Shown here piece by piece: positions 34,095 through 45,413 of a stretch of 64,000 bases of DNA; positions within the stretch are counted from its first letter, which is position 1, and the number at the start of each line of letters is the position of its first letter. The notes under the pieces are model-generated. The model worked only from the letters and a program-made list of their open reading frames with translations. It had not been told where the DNA came from and ran no database searches. The position numbers and the translations under genes were made by a program. This stretch comes from Crocodylus rhombifer. Lineage: Eukaryota > Chordata > Crocodylia > Crocodylidae. The stretch covers positions 511,773-575,772 of the forward strand of contig JAVSML010024604.1 of assembly GCA_038503035.1 (NCBI GenBank). The letters are read 5' to 3'.

Positions 34095-34239
34095 CCCCAG
34101 CTGACTTCCTGCCCTTCGGGCGGGGGACTGGACCTGATGATCTTCTGAGGTCTCTTCCAGCCTAATGTCTATGAAATGTATGAAATCTATGTTGGCTGGG
34201 GGTGTGTATACATGGAAACCTTGCTCCCACAATCAAGGG

Positions 34240-34345
34240 CAGAAGGGCTGGGTGGGATACAATTAGTTGGTGGGTGCCGCATGCCAGATGAAAGTGCCTG
34301 GCAGGCTGGATCCAGCCCACGGGCTGTATTTAGCCAGCCCTGTCC
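34240..34345. mobile_element. hAT end fragment
   Basis: GATACAATTAGTTGGTGGGT through GGCTGTATTTAGCC matches the right end of the hAT at 9531-10023 over about 100 bp. There is no left end, so it is a cut copy lying right after the CR1. Confidence 0.65.
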
Positions 34346-34595
34346 TGGAAACTGTTCTATAAGGAATGTTCTTCCTTTGGACATGTATGGATGGCTTCTC
34401 TGTCTCTAATTTCTATTCTAATTTTTCTCCAGGAGGAAAGCTTTCCTTTCTCACTAGTCAGTCACAATATCAGTATTCAAAGATGCAGAATGGATTCCTT
34501 TAAATAGTCCATATTTGGATGTGGACTGAATGAAGAAACAATGATTAGCAATGTATTTACAAAAGAACTACCATTTACTGGGTCAGATCATAGGT

Positions 34596-35425
34596 CAGGG
34601 GCAGGCAATTATTTCAGGCGGAGGGCTGCTTACCCAGTTTTGGCAAGCTATCAAGGGCTGCATGGGTAGCCCTGCCCCTTGACAGGTGCCCTGCCCCCTG
34701 GTCACCATCTTGGGATCAGTGTCCCAATGTCTTGGGACCAATGTCCCAGGGCCAGCGCTGGTGGGCCCCAGAGCAGGGCACAGGCTGGCAGGGGTCTGTG
34801 GAGCCGGGCTGGGGTGCACCAGTAGGGAAAGGTGGGAGCTGGCCCAGCTCTATAGAGCCCCTGCTGGCTGGGTCCCTGTACCTCTGCCGCCCTGCTCTGG
34901 GCCCTGTTGGCGCTGGCCTTGGGACAGGCCCTGAGCACAGGGGAAAAGTGACCCGTCACCCACCCTGTGCCTGGTGCCCCATGCTGCAGCCGCTTGCAGC
35001 CCATGTGGGGCTGCCTGTGTCTGCTCAGGACAGCCGTGTGCGGGCTGTGAGTGGCTGCAACAGGGAGCACTAGCCACGGGGCGGGGGGAGGAGCCGCTTT
35101 TCCTTGCACTCCGCACCAGTTCCTCCCCTGCCTTCCTCCCCCCTCCCCTTTCCTGAGCTTCCCCTGCCGGGGCAGCCACATGGTCCCGGACCAGAAGCCC
35201 CTCCTGGGGCTTCTGGCTGGTGGGGTGGGGCCAGGCAGGCCCTGCTAATGCAGGAGACCGCTGTGGATTCCCTTGGGTCCTACTGCCCCTGGCTCTTGTC
35301 ATTTTTGACAGGAACAAAGGACAGATACATTTTAATTTTCAAAATTTTTTTAGGGGCCCCGTGGGCCAGATAAAATGGCCTTGCAGGCTGGATGTGCCCC
35401 ACAGGCTGTATTTTGCCCACCCCTG
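34596..35425. mobile_element. 830-bp hAT element with 8-bp target duplication
   Basis: The ends are CAGGGGCAGGCAATTATTTC and, inverted, CAGGGGTGGGCAAAATACAG. Flanks are TCATAGGT (34588-34595) and CCATAGGT (35426-35433), 7 of 8 identical. The GC-rich interior gives long overlapping open frames on both strands (up to 159 codons), but none resembles a hAT transposase (no DDE or dimerisation-domain text seen). The element is therefore non-autonomous. Confidence 0.85.
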
Positions 35426-35739
35426 CCATAGGTTCATCTTGCCTAGTAACCTGTGTCAAACAGTGGCAGAGTAGATGCTGAAAGGGAGAATGAACTGAGT
35501 ATAACCAGGAGTTTTTCTACTATTCCTCCTCTCTCACTTGTAGCTTCCAGCATCTGAGGTCTAGGAAGTTCTGATTCAGAGGCTGTACCCCAAACTCCCA
35601 TGAAAGTGCCTGGCAATAGCTATTGATGCACCTTTTCTCCAATGTTTTGTACAATTCCTTTTCAGATCTGGCTAAACTGTTAGCTTCCACAATGTCCTGT
35701 AGCAGTGAGTTCCACACGTTAATTATACACTGGGTGCAG

Positions 35740-36298
35740 CTATACATGCACTTTCCATACATGCACTTTCTATACATGCTCATTAGTGCCAGGTCCCTCT
35801 TTAGTTCCTCACAGTCCTCCTTGGTCTTCCCACTTTGAACAATTTTGTGGAGTTGACTAATTACCTCTGCAGTAAAGTGTCACTGTCTACATGTGCAGCA
35901 TTATTAGGTGGCAGTAAACTAATTGATTCCAGTGTAGGATAGTACTGCCCGACAAGTACTATCCTACAGTCTAGCTATTTTGTGAGATGCAATGCATGTG
36001 TAGATAGTGACTGGGGCTCACTGGGGCATGAGGGTGCTGTAGTCCAGAGGCAACCTGCCAGCTAGTCCTGCACTATAGCACCCTCACCCCCAGCCAGCCC
36101 CCTCTGCAGCACACTGAGCTGGGGTGGAGCAGTTTTGGGCTTGAAGGCTGACAACCTAGGCCCCCTGCCAGCTGGGGCTGTGTTGTCTTGGCTCAATGTG
36201 CTGCAGGCCTGGGTGCACATGTAAACACTATGCCCAGTAGCAATAAACTCTTGCACCAGAGTTTATTCAGGTGCATTAATGGCAAGTATACATATGCC
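35740..36298. mobile_element. Insertion in the LINE: duplicated LINE piece plus DNA element
   Basis: The left part (35775-35852) repeats LINE sequence that is also found at 36903-36967. The rest (about 35876-36297) looks like a small DNA element with imperfect inverted ends; for example CATTATTAGGTGGCAGTAAA on the left resembles the inverse of the right end. It contains a perfect 14-bp hairpin. The LINE text on the two sides joins if this block is removed. Exact limits are uncertain. Confidence 0.5.
35933..35968. repeat. Perfect 14-bp hairpin with 8-base loop
   Basis: TGTAGGATAGTACT at 35933-35946 recurs in exact inverse at 35955-35968, with loop GCCCGACA. It lies within the insertion in the old LINE and is probably part of a DNA element. 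Confidence 0.85.
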
Positions 36299-37580
36299 CA
36301 CTGTGTGAAAAATAACTTCCTTTTGTCAGTTTTGAACTTCCTACCTACTAGATTCATTTTATGACCCCTAGTTCTTATATTTTGAGAGGCTGTAAAAATA
36401 AATCCCTATTTAGTTTCTCCTCACTGTTTAGTATTTTGTAAGCCCATATCATGTCTCCCCTCGAATGTCTCTCTTCTAACTTGAATAGGCCTAGCCACTT
36501 TAGTCTCTCCTCATACGGAAGCCCTTCCATGCCACTAATGATCTTTGTTACCCTTCTCTTGTTCTTCTATTATCCTTTTTGAGGTGCAGCAAGAAGAACT
36601 GGGTATAGCATTCAAGGTGTGGACACACCATGCATTTATAAAGGAGCACAGTGGTACTTTCTGTTTAGTTTACAATTCCCTTCCTATTAATTTCTAGCAC
36701 TTTGTTTGCCTTTTTGACAGCTACTTAGCACTGAGCTGATGTTTTTAGTGAACTGTCCGTAATGACTTCCAGATCCCTTTCCTGTGTGGTAACATCTAAA
36801 GTAGGCCCATCCTAGTGTAGGCATAGTTTGGATTATTTTTGCCTATGTGCATCACTTTACACATATCTACATTAAATTTCATCAGCCATTTAGTTGTACA
36901 TTTGCTCATTAGTGCCAGGTCCCTCTTTAGTTCCTCGCAGTTCTCCTTGGTCTTTGAACAATTTTGTATCCGCCTCAAATTTGGCCACCTTGCTGTTCAA
37001 CCCCTTTCCCAGATAATTTATGAATATGTTAAACAACACTAGTCCCAACAGATCCCTAGGGGACTCCATTGTTTACTTTTTTACATCCCAAAAACTGATA
37101 ATTTATACTGACACTTTGTTGCTATCTTTAAGCCAATTCCTAATCAATGAATGGACTTCCCCTGTAATCCCATTGCTACCTCACTTGAAGAGCCTCTGAT
37201 GGGGGACTTTGTCAAAAGCTATTTCGAAGTCCAGATATTCTGTGTCAACTGGATCACCCTGATCCATCTGCCTGAACTCTAGTAGGATGCTGAGACATGA
37301 TTTCACTTTGACAAAGCCATGTTGACTCATTCACAGCAAGTCATGTTCATCCATATGCTGAATAATTCATTTTTAAATTATTGTTTTAACCGTTTTCTGG
37401 GAACAGAAGTTATATTCATTAGCCTGTATTTCCCGGGGTCCCCTCTAGCCTTTTTTTAAATATGGGAGTCACATCAGCAATCTTCCAGTCCTCTGGTACC
37501 AAGGCTGATTTTAGTGACGGGTTGCATACTACAGTTAGGAGTTAGGCAATTTCCCATCTGATCTCCTTCAGGACCCTAGG

Positions 37581-38038
37581 GTAACTACATCTGTCCTACC
37601 TCTTTCTTCTTTTTTCATGAAACGGATGTTAATGAAACATCTCTGCTGGATGTTAGGGTATATGACACACAGATTAATATCGAGGGAAGTTAATTCACTG
37701 CAGTAACTAAGTCCTGACTGGAGTACATGATAAGTGGGACAACAATGCAAACATTTATTTATAACAAACAAGTAGAATTATAATATCCAGGAATAGAAGA
37801 TTAAGCCTAAGCCTGCTCCTACTGAGATCAACAGGAGTAAGCCCATTATTATTTCTGTGATTATATTTATGAAACATTAGAACTCAACTGATGGAGGAAG
37901 TACAGAATCAATGCTCAGTGGAGCTGGCAGTTCATATTACATCTTGAAGGTGGTTGGAATATGGAACCATATTCTAAAATGTATGGAGGGTGTTCACTTG
38001 CAAGGCTTTCATTACCATTTATTTTATAGAGTGTACCT
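37581..38038. other. Unique DNA, no gene seen
   Basis: A phrase near 37800 (CTGCTCCTACTGAGATCAAC) recalls an ancient amniote repeat. Nothing else was recognised. Confidence 0.4.
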
Positions 38039-38449
38039 TACTTTTGAACTTATTGCTAGTTAGTTTTAGTATTTATAACAGCATGTGATAGTGTTGTAAG
38101 ATTTTAGAGTTCGTTTCTCTGTGTGCCTTTTTATAGAAACATTAATTCATTTGGCAAATGTGTTTGTGATGTTCCTTCTAAAACATTGAGGAAGGATATT
38201 TTTGCAACTGCTGCTTTGTGTATTTTGGGTCTTATGGATGATTTATCACTTACTAAATTTGAAATCCAAATAGTCTATTTGGCTAAAGCTGTTGCCAGAA
38301 AGCAAATACTGCAGTGCTGGAAAGAAATGAGGAGGATACCATCATCTTCTGAGTTCCTACCTTTATTCAGATATTATTATTCTAAGTTATGTCTAACTTT
38401 GCAGTTAACACTAACCAGAATTGGTAAAAGGGTTGCCACTCATCCGTAG
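38039..38449 (+). pseudogene. Possible LINE C-terminal relic
   Basis: An open frame of 108 codons from the Met at 38123 (open further upstream) contains AVARKQILQCWKEMRRIPS. In L1/Tx1-clade LINEs the region after the RT carries a similar pattern, Ala-x-(Lys/Arg)-x-x-Ile-x-x-x-Trp-Lys..Pro. The rest has no motif I recognise, so this could also be chance in AT-rich DNA. Confidence 0.3.
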
Positions 38450-38699
38450 CAGGGCGGAAAAAGAAGGAAAGATGCTTAAAAACATGATCCTGCTCCCACA
38501 GGGATGGATTCGGTGGTCCACTAAGGCCACATTATGGAGTCAAAAGACATTTTAAACTACCTGGAAAACCAGGGGAATTATCTACAGCTGTGCCAGCTGT
38601 CCCTCTGAACTCTGATGTGAAGGGAAGGGCATGGTCTGATTTAAATGGAATGGATGGATCCAGGATGGAGGTGAAGAAGGTTCAGCCACGCTTATGTCA

Positions 38700-39290
38700 G
38701 CTGTGTGTGGCTCACACACAGTGAGGAAAGCTTAGTGTGCATGTGCCACACTGCCAAAGCAGGTGTGGCTGCACCCCCTTGCCATAATCCTGAATGCCAG
38801 GGAGCTCTCTGAGAGCTTCATATGTGCAGTGAGCTCTGGAGCCACTAACTGGTCAGCATGGGGTCTAGCCAGAGCCCCTGGTTTCATGCTGTTCTGGAGC
38901 CCAGAAGATGAGCTACACTGCTTTCACCTTCCCTTCTCCTCCTTCCAAATTAAGCAGCAGGGGAAAAGACAGAATGGTCACAGTGCTCAGTGTCTGCTTT
39001 CATGCAGTGCTGGAGCCCAGGGGCTGATCACTGTGGCCACTCATCTCTTCTTTTCTCCTGCTGCTGGGGCAGGGAGGAAGAGGAAGGAGGGAGAGGAAGG
39101 GCAAATAGCAGCAGCACTCACCCTATGGGCTCCTGAGCCCTGCTAAAGGAGAGGCTCTGCCAGACCTCATGAGGGCCATCTGGTGAGCTCAGAGCTCCCA
39201 GCAGGAGCTGTGCTGACATGCCTATGAGCTTAGAGTTGAATGCATATGTGGTGCACAGCCAAAGGGGGTGCGGCTGTGCCATTGCCAGCT
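38700..39290. mobile_element. Possible DNA element with inverted ends
   Basis: GGCTGCACCCCCTT near 38766 and its near-inverse AAGGGGGTGCGGC near 39263 lie in a block richer in G+C than the flanks. Similarity continues only loosely inward. Ends and target duplication were not found. Confidence 0.35.
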
Positions 39291-40260
39291 CCCTCCCCCC
39301 CCCAGATCTGACCCTGGGTGGAGATCTGCCCTGGCTTACTCATTCTCCTGCTGGCAAAAGGGCTGAGGAGTGCAAATTGGGCTATGCTGAGCTCTGTACT
39401 GTTGCTGCTAGCCTACCACTGGTACTTGAGGTAACTAGTTTGGAACTACTTTTGGTAGCTCTAAACTACACTGCGCTCCTTAAGTAAAAAAGTAGGGAAC
39501 ATTTTTTTTTTTTGCTTTATACAAATCCAGATTCACTGGTGGCACCTGGTAATAAATAATACAACTAATCAATTAATAAAATTAATAATTAATTAAAGCC
39601 CAGGTCCTTGTCTGTGCCTCAGAAACACACAATACAGCTGAAATCAAGGTGTGTGCAAAGGTGGGTTTAAATCAGAGGTGTCAAGGATCTGACCCACAGG
39701 CAGGATATGGCCTGAGTCCTCCCCCCATCTGGCCTACTCAGCTACTGGAAGTTGGATGGTGGGGCCAGGGTGCAAAGCCTACTGAAGAATTTGGGGCTCC
39801 TGGGCTCAGACGGACACAGTGATTGGTGGCATAGTGGGGAGCAGGGGCGGTGTAGATACCTGCTGGACCCCTCTGCACTGCCCCCAGGATTTCTCCACCA
39901 CTGCTGGACTCACTTCTGCCCAACTTCTCAATCCAGGGCCAGGTCTGTGCTTGGCTAATCTTCCAACATACGATAAAGCAGTAGGATGCAATTTGTCCCA
40001 AGACCTTTAAAGGAAGACTGATATAACAAAGAAGACAATTACAGGGAAAAAAAAGATTTGTAATACATGAGAAGTACACAGGTGGATGGGAAGTAGAGTG
40101 ATTAAGTGTTGGGACGGGAAAAAGAAGGTGGAAAGTAAAAGGTTAAGTTGATGGTATCACCCTGAACCTACATTAACATGTCACTTCAGAGACCACAAAA
40201 GTAGTTCAAAGTAACAGTGTGGAGGCTGGGTGGAGGTGAATGAAAGACAAGGGTCAGCAC
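39291..40260. other. Mixed DNA with a possible hAT left end
   Basis: CAGAGGTGTCAAGGATCTGA at 39674 looks like a hAT terminus, but no right end was found. No exon was recognised. Confidence 0.35.
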
Positions 40261-40261
40261 A

Positions 40262-40330
40262 AAAGTCCTAATTCATCTGGATGCCAGGGAAGCATTTGAC
40301 ACATTGTCACACAATCATGTATTTTTATAC
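40262..40330 (+). pseudogene. RT motif relic of an old LINE
   Basis: In the frame 40271-40318 the DNA reads IHLDAREAFDTLSHNH, which fits the LINE reverse transcriptase pattern LD-x-x-x-AFD-x-x-x-H around the first catalytic Asp. Flanking text is too decayed to extend it. It is probably a CR1/L2-type remnant. Confidence 0.5.
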
Positions 40331-43300
40331 ATGACACTTACATATACAGAAAGAGATGTCACCATCAGAGTCATCCATGGCACAACACAGATCCTTTTTG
40401 TAAGAATCTGAGTAAAAACTATCCCCTCTCAAAACTTTTTACATTATTTGGGAAAAAACCCCCCCTTAAATGTTGAAGTTAGTGTTGGTAATGGACTGAA
40501 AAGTACTATACAGATCCATGATGTTGTATGGCAAAGTGTAAGAGTGCTGCTAGATGCCCAATAAAAAAAAAAAAAGATTTAGTTCATGCTCCCATTCCTA
40601 TTGCAGAGATACTTGAGGTAAAGTCTATAAAATGTTTGCTCAGGTAACAGAGGGCAGAGACTGCTGGCAGGATAATCAAGGTCCGCATTCAAGTGTTATA
40701 AGACTGGGTTGAACACATCTCCTAGAAGTTCTCCCTCCCCCTGCCTTTTCTGCTTATGCTTATTTTTCTTTCGGTAAACATTATCCCTTGAAGAAAAGAC
40801 CTTGCTGACTGTCCTGTATATTTTTCCTGCTGAGTCATTCCCCCAGTTTAAAAAAAATTATTAATCTTTAAAAATGCCAAAATAACAGATGATAACCTTC
40901 CCAAAAATCAGGATAAGAAGAACACAGGTAATGGTACTAAGAATATTTAACTCATAAATAAATGTACAGAATATTTGCTTTCAGAGCGTGCTACACGCAC
41001 ACACATTTAAGCCATGAGTTGACTCTGACAACCTAAAATTGAAAACGTATTGGAAAAAGAAGTTATGCTGCCCACTATATTTTTATTGTTCAAATTAAAC
41101 ATCAGATTTTGAGATGATATAAAAATCAGTGAGCTTCATTGAGCTGGTGTAGACATCAGTTTAGGCCAGCACAGGAAGTGTCAAGCCCTGAAATACTTAA
41201 AGTAAGTGACCAGTATCAGTAATGGAACTAATAAATAAATTATTTTAATGATTTCTGTTCTCATCATCTCCAATATTAATGGTGGCACAGTGACCCAGCC
41301 ACTTTCTTCACTCTGGCCCCTATTCTTGGAACAGTCTCTCTGTTTTCACAGATTAAACATTTGCTTTCTCCTTCTTCAATCTGCTCTTTTAATTGCACTT
41401 CTTTCACTTCCCCTTCCATCACAGACGTTCCTGAGTTCTGGTTTTTAAATGTTATTTTCCCTCCATGTCACACCTCTTCAGAAAGGAATCTAAACAAATG
41501 AACAACAACAAAAATCTCCTCCCACGCATGCAAAAAAAAAAAAGCCATAACACATTAAGTAAAAACGATACTCCATAAAAGCCAAAAATACTTCATAAAA
41601 ACCAAAAATTTGACGAAAAAGGGAAAGTAAACAAACCAGTTCCCCTACCCCAGAAAAATATCTACGTATCCTGCATTGTACTATCTGAGTGAATTGAAGA
41701 TTTAAGTGACCTTGTATGACTGCTGTTGTCCAAGGACCCTCATTAAAGTCAGACACATCTTCTGCAAAGGCATTAGTTCCTTTCTTTGTCCCAAATATAC
41801 ACAACTTTCCAAATAAATAAATGTTACAAATGGGGAGGTTGCTTAAAAAGAAAACTGGGAAACATACAGGAGACAGAAAGGGTCAGGCTGCTTGAAGCTT
41901 CCAAACCTGATCCCCTGATGCCTCTGGGTATGAGTCATACATCCCCCTCATGACCCTATATAGAGGGTGGCCCACACTGGTGATATGAGACTGACTCAGT
42001 TGGGTCTGTTCATAAACAGCACTTAGGAGTAGACTGCCAAGTCTCCTGCAGCTGGCTGATACTAAACAGAAACACATTTTCTGCTGGCTTGTGCCTGGCT
42101 GAGCTATGTCTGAGCATTCAATAAGCTCTTGGGAGTTAGGTTGGTTGAAGAGAAGGCATGATATTTGATTCAAATACATTTATTTAATCTTCTGGAAACA
42201 CCTAGATTTCAATCCTCAGCTGCAGCTACACAGAACGCCACCTCTGGAGAGGGATGCAAAGATTGCTTTAAGCAAACTCTCTTGAGCCATGAGCATTAGC
42301 TTGGTCCTTTGACACAGGCTACAACAGCCTTTAGGATGCTCCATAATGCTAACTGCCCATGATCCCAGGACATTGGTATGGCTGATAGGACTTCTCAGGG
42401 AAGAAGTCCTATCACACACCTGGCAAGTATCTTATGTTGCTTAAATGGATGGAGTCAGACGCGGATACAGGCATGGGTGAACCACTTGGGGCCTGGATAG
42501 AAAGGGGGCCCAAAAATGAAAAAAAAATACAATTGCAAAAAAAAGGTTTGAATATTGTGCATATACATATACCTAATCCCCTCTTGTCCGATTATTATTA
42601 TCATTATTTCTGGCGAAGGAGGGCCCGATACCAAAAGTTTGCCCAGGGCCTCCAGGAGTCTAGGTACAGCACTGGGTGGAGTCAAGGATGAGATAGGGGG
42701 GTGGCGTGGGTATTATTAACAGTAGATGACACCAGAGGACCCCAACCGCCCAGAGAGTCATAGAATTGCAAAAATCAGCTCCAACACATCTAGGAATTAG
42801 AACACTAGTATATATGGGTAAGTTCGGAAGCCCAATACTTTTCTTATGTTAATTTCCCTCACATGGATGTTTAGTAACATGATAAATAGCTATCCTCTGT
42901 TAAACTACTTTAATTCCTTGACAATATATCCTTAAAAGTGTCCAGGAGAAGAAAAGTCACTTAACTAGTCAATTTTAGTTTATTTTAGCTCTATAGCAGT
43001 CTGGCTGGTTTTCAGTGCATGCAACTGCCAGCATGAGTTACTCTACCTTTATTTGGTTACAGCTTAATCCAGTGGTGCTTTTAGCACAATCCCTAATGAC
43101 TCTACTTTGGTAACCTTTGCAATGCTGGCATGTGAAATGATTCTCCTGGTGCTATTCTAGACTTTATGATCCACTGTCAGCTTTGAGAAAACATATAATC
43201 ACTTTTTACTCTCACATCAACAGGAATCTGGATTTTCTATGTAATCATATTTATTTCTGTGGAATCTCTTGTTGTCCATTTGTTGCAGATGAGCCTAGCT

Positions 43301-45009
43301 CTATTGAGGGGAATAGTAATTCCTGCTTGCTTCTGGCTATTATCATTCCTTGGGTGAACTGGTTACCTGAGCATCCTTTTGAACAGTCTGTCACAGTCAC
43401 ACTTATATTTGATTTGCCTTTCATTGATTGTATTAGCAATTCTCACATTTTTCTAATTTGGAATAACATGTCTTGTATAAAGCGATAACCCTCATTCATC
43501 CACATGCTAGAAGGAAGCCAGTCAATGCATTTCTTAGATCTAGTGCAATGTAACGAAGTTTCTAACATCATTCTTTATTTTTATGATTGACTAATTTCAA
43601 CAGATTTTGCTTTCTAAATTGCTCTTTTAGCCATATTGTTATTCTGAAAATAGTTTTGAGGTAGTGTGGTAAACTTAGAAATTAGTGAAGTCTTAAAGCT
43701 TCACAGTAAAGAGCTGCTTTCTATTGTCAGTCATCAGAAACCTAGGTACTTACCTATATTAAATCACAATTTAGAAATCCCAACCCTATTGTTTGTGTTG
43801 GTTAGTTCTGAGACATCCATAATAATCAAAAAGCATTTATCAGATTTTTTGCCAATTCAAATATGTCCCTTCTTTCATTGTGTGTTTAGATTGCTGCCAA
43901 AAATACCTCCCCATTAAGAAGGATATGTAGTGCTTGCCCTTCTTCTGATTACTCATTTGTATTTTGTGATTTACTTCTGCAGTAACCTTTTCATTTACAT
44001 TATCTCCATCCCAGTAACACATGATCATTTTCCTTGTAAATATCACTTCAGTTTCAGAGCCTTTTTCCTTTTCTGAATGAGTCTTTTCCAACAGCTGGTC
44101 AATATATCTCTTACCAGGTTTCCCTTTTATCCCATTACTTGACTACTTATTTGACTATGGATGAACTTTTCTCAAAAAGTGCACTGCCCAATGAACAGGA
44201 GGTTGATGTAATGTGAAATAAATGAGGGTCATATGTTTCTCTGTGGGTTAGAGCAAATGATAGATGATGTGAAAATAAGAACAGACATTTATAAACAGGT
44301 CATGGGATCTGTCATTTTGTAAAAAGAAAGGATCCTATAATTTTCTTCACTGTAAGACTTAGAGACACACATAACATTGGGGAAGGGTAGGGACACTGTA
44401 GTAAGAGAGATATAAAACTATTAAAATGTCTATAGGTTACTGGAAATTACAAAGGTAGTTGTATATAATTTATTTTAATTAATGCTGAAGAGAATGGGTA
44501 TGCACTGAGTGAAATTGGCTGAACAAGAATTGAACTGAAGTTTTGTGTGTTTGTTCTACTGGGACAGTTAAAAACAAAATATAAATCTGTATTTAGTACA
44601 AACGTGGTTAGTGAAAGATGTAATGGCAAATGTGCACGTGACTGAAATAATACTCCCATTTTCTAATAACATATCCTGGGGTATTATGCTTATGGGAGCA
44701 CAAAAAGGCAGTTAGAAGTATAAAATAATTTAACCTGTAGAGTTAATTTAGTGGGCTGCACTAGTTGTACATTCTCTTAGAAATTAAAGGCCTAATTCTA
44801 CCACTTTATCTATGCTGAGTATTCGTGAAGTAAGGGCATACATAGTCTGAGTAATGGGGTCTGAATCAGACTTTTTGTAAGTGGAAGAAAAAGTGCAGAG
44901 AGGAAAGAATATGTCATTTAGTGATAGAGACGTTCAAGGTTGGTCCAGTCCATTCCAGGGCTTTGCAAAGTCATTTCACTGGGCTCCCCTGCCTGAAGAG
45001 AAGAATCTT
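40331..45009. other. Mostly unique DNA, no gene seen
   Basis: About 4.7 kb of AT-rich DNA has no splice-flanked exon or RNA gene that I could support. 42465-42680 carries a fragment with GGGCCC-bearing ends (GTACAGCACTGGGTGG at right) that resembles an old DNA transposon. Confidence 0.45.
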
Positions 45010-45017
45010 CTAAGAGT

Positions 45018-45405
45018 CATAGATGCCAACTCTGTGGGTGCTCTGGGGCTCAAGAACCCACCAAAAAAATCAGTGGGTGTTCAGCACCCACGAGCCTGGC
45101 TATTTTGGTTTTACATGTTAGATCTCCGTGGCTGCTTGCAGACGTTCAAAAATGTACTTTACTGGAAGAAGCGGCACGTTATTTCAACCCAGCTCTGCAG
45201 CATCTGTATAGGTTAGGTGCTTCAGCAGGGCTTTTTGGCACTTTTAGCTAGATTTAATCAGCTATTAGATAAAAGTGCCAAAAAAGCCCCACTAAAGTGC
45301 CCAATCTTCAGATGTGGGGTGAGCTGGGTTGAAGTAATGCACTACCTCTTATGGGCATGCCTGGGGCTCGGCCGCTGCTGGCAAAAATCAAATTTGGTGC
45401 CTATG
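45018..45405. mobile_element. 388-bp hAT element with perfect 8-bp duplication
   Basis: CTAAGAGT lies on both sides (45010-45017 and 45406-45413). The ends are CATAGATGCCAA and, inverted, CATAGGCACCAA. The left part has the CTGTGGGTGCTC and CAGCACCCAC text of this family. A long palindrome sits in its middle and may be a second insertion. No transposase is encoded; the 111-codon frame over it is a by-product. Confidence 0.9.
45178..45338. repeat. Long imperfect palindrome (nested MITE-like)
   Basis: Arms 45178-45246 and 45270-45338 match in inverse over about 69 bp each. There is a perfect 13-bp outer block (TTCAACCCAGCTC) and a perfect 15-bp inner block (TTTTTGGCACTTTTA); the middle is about 60 percent matched. 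GCAC flanks it on both sides, a possible 4-bp target duplication. Confidence 0.65.
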
Positions 45406-45413
45406 CTAAGAGT

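Larger units (their letters stand above)
31186..34180 (+). mobile_element. Long CR1 LINE (endonuclease, RT and tail)
   Basis: The copy holds ORF2 from the start of the endonuclease to the end of the protein and a 3' region ending near 34180 in TCTATGAAATGTATGAAATC, a degenerate CR1 tail repeat. ORF1 is absent, so it is 5'-truncated. The reading frame is broken at about 31590, 31709, 32490, 33460 and 33900, so no full protein can be made. Key endonuclease and RT motifs are still readable. A piece of hAT DNA follows at 34240. Confidence 0.9.
35520..37580 (-). mobile_element. Old CR1/L2-type LINE, minus strand, interrupted
   Basis: On the minus strand from right to left the text runs through VPEDWKIADVTPIFKK (37440-37510), DFEIAFDKVPH (37190-37260), KFNVDMCKVMHIG (near 36840-36900), EGLPYEERLKWLGLFKLEER and RGDMIWAYKIL (36400-36530), then the 3' region. 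The motifs are those of a LINE reverse transcriptase and its C-terminal part. Many stops and gaps show great age. The 3' region stops at about 35738 and resumes at 36299, with foreign DNA between. Confidence 0.75.

Noticed and set aside
34702..35317. 159- and 155-codon minus-strand frames
   Set aside because: They lie inside the non-autonomous hAT and show no transposase features.
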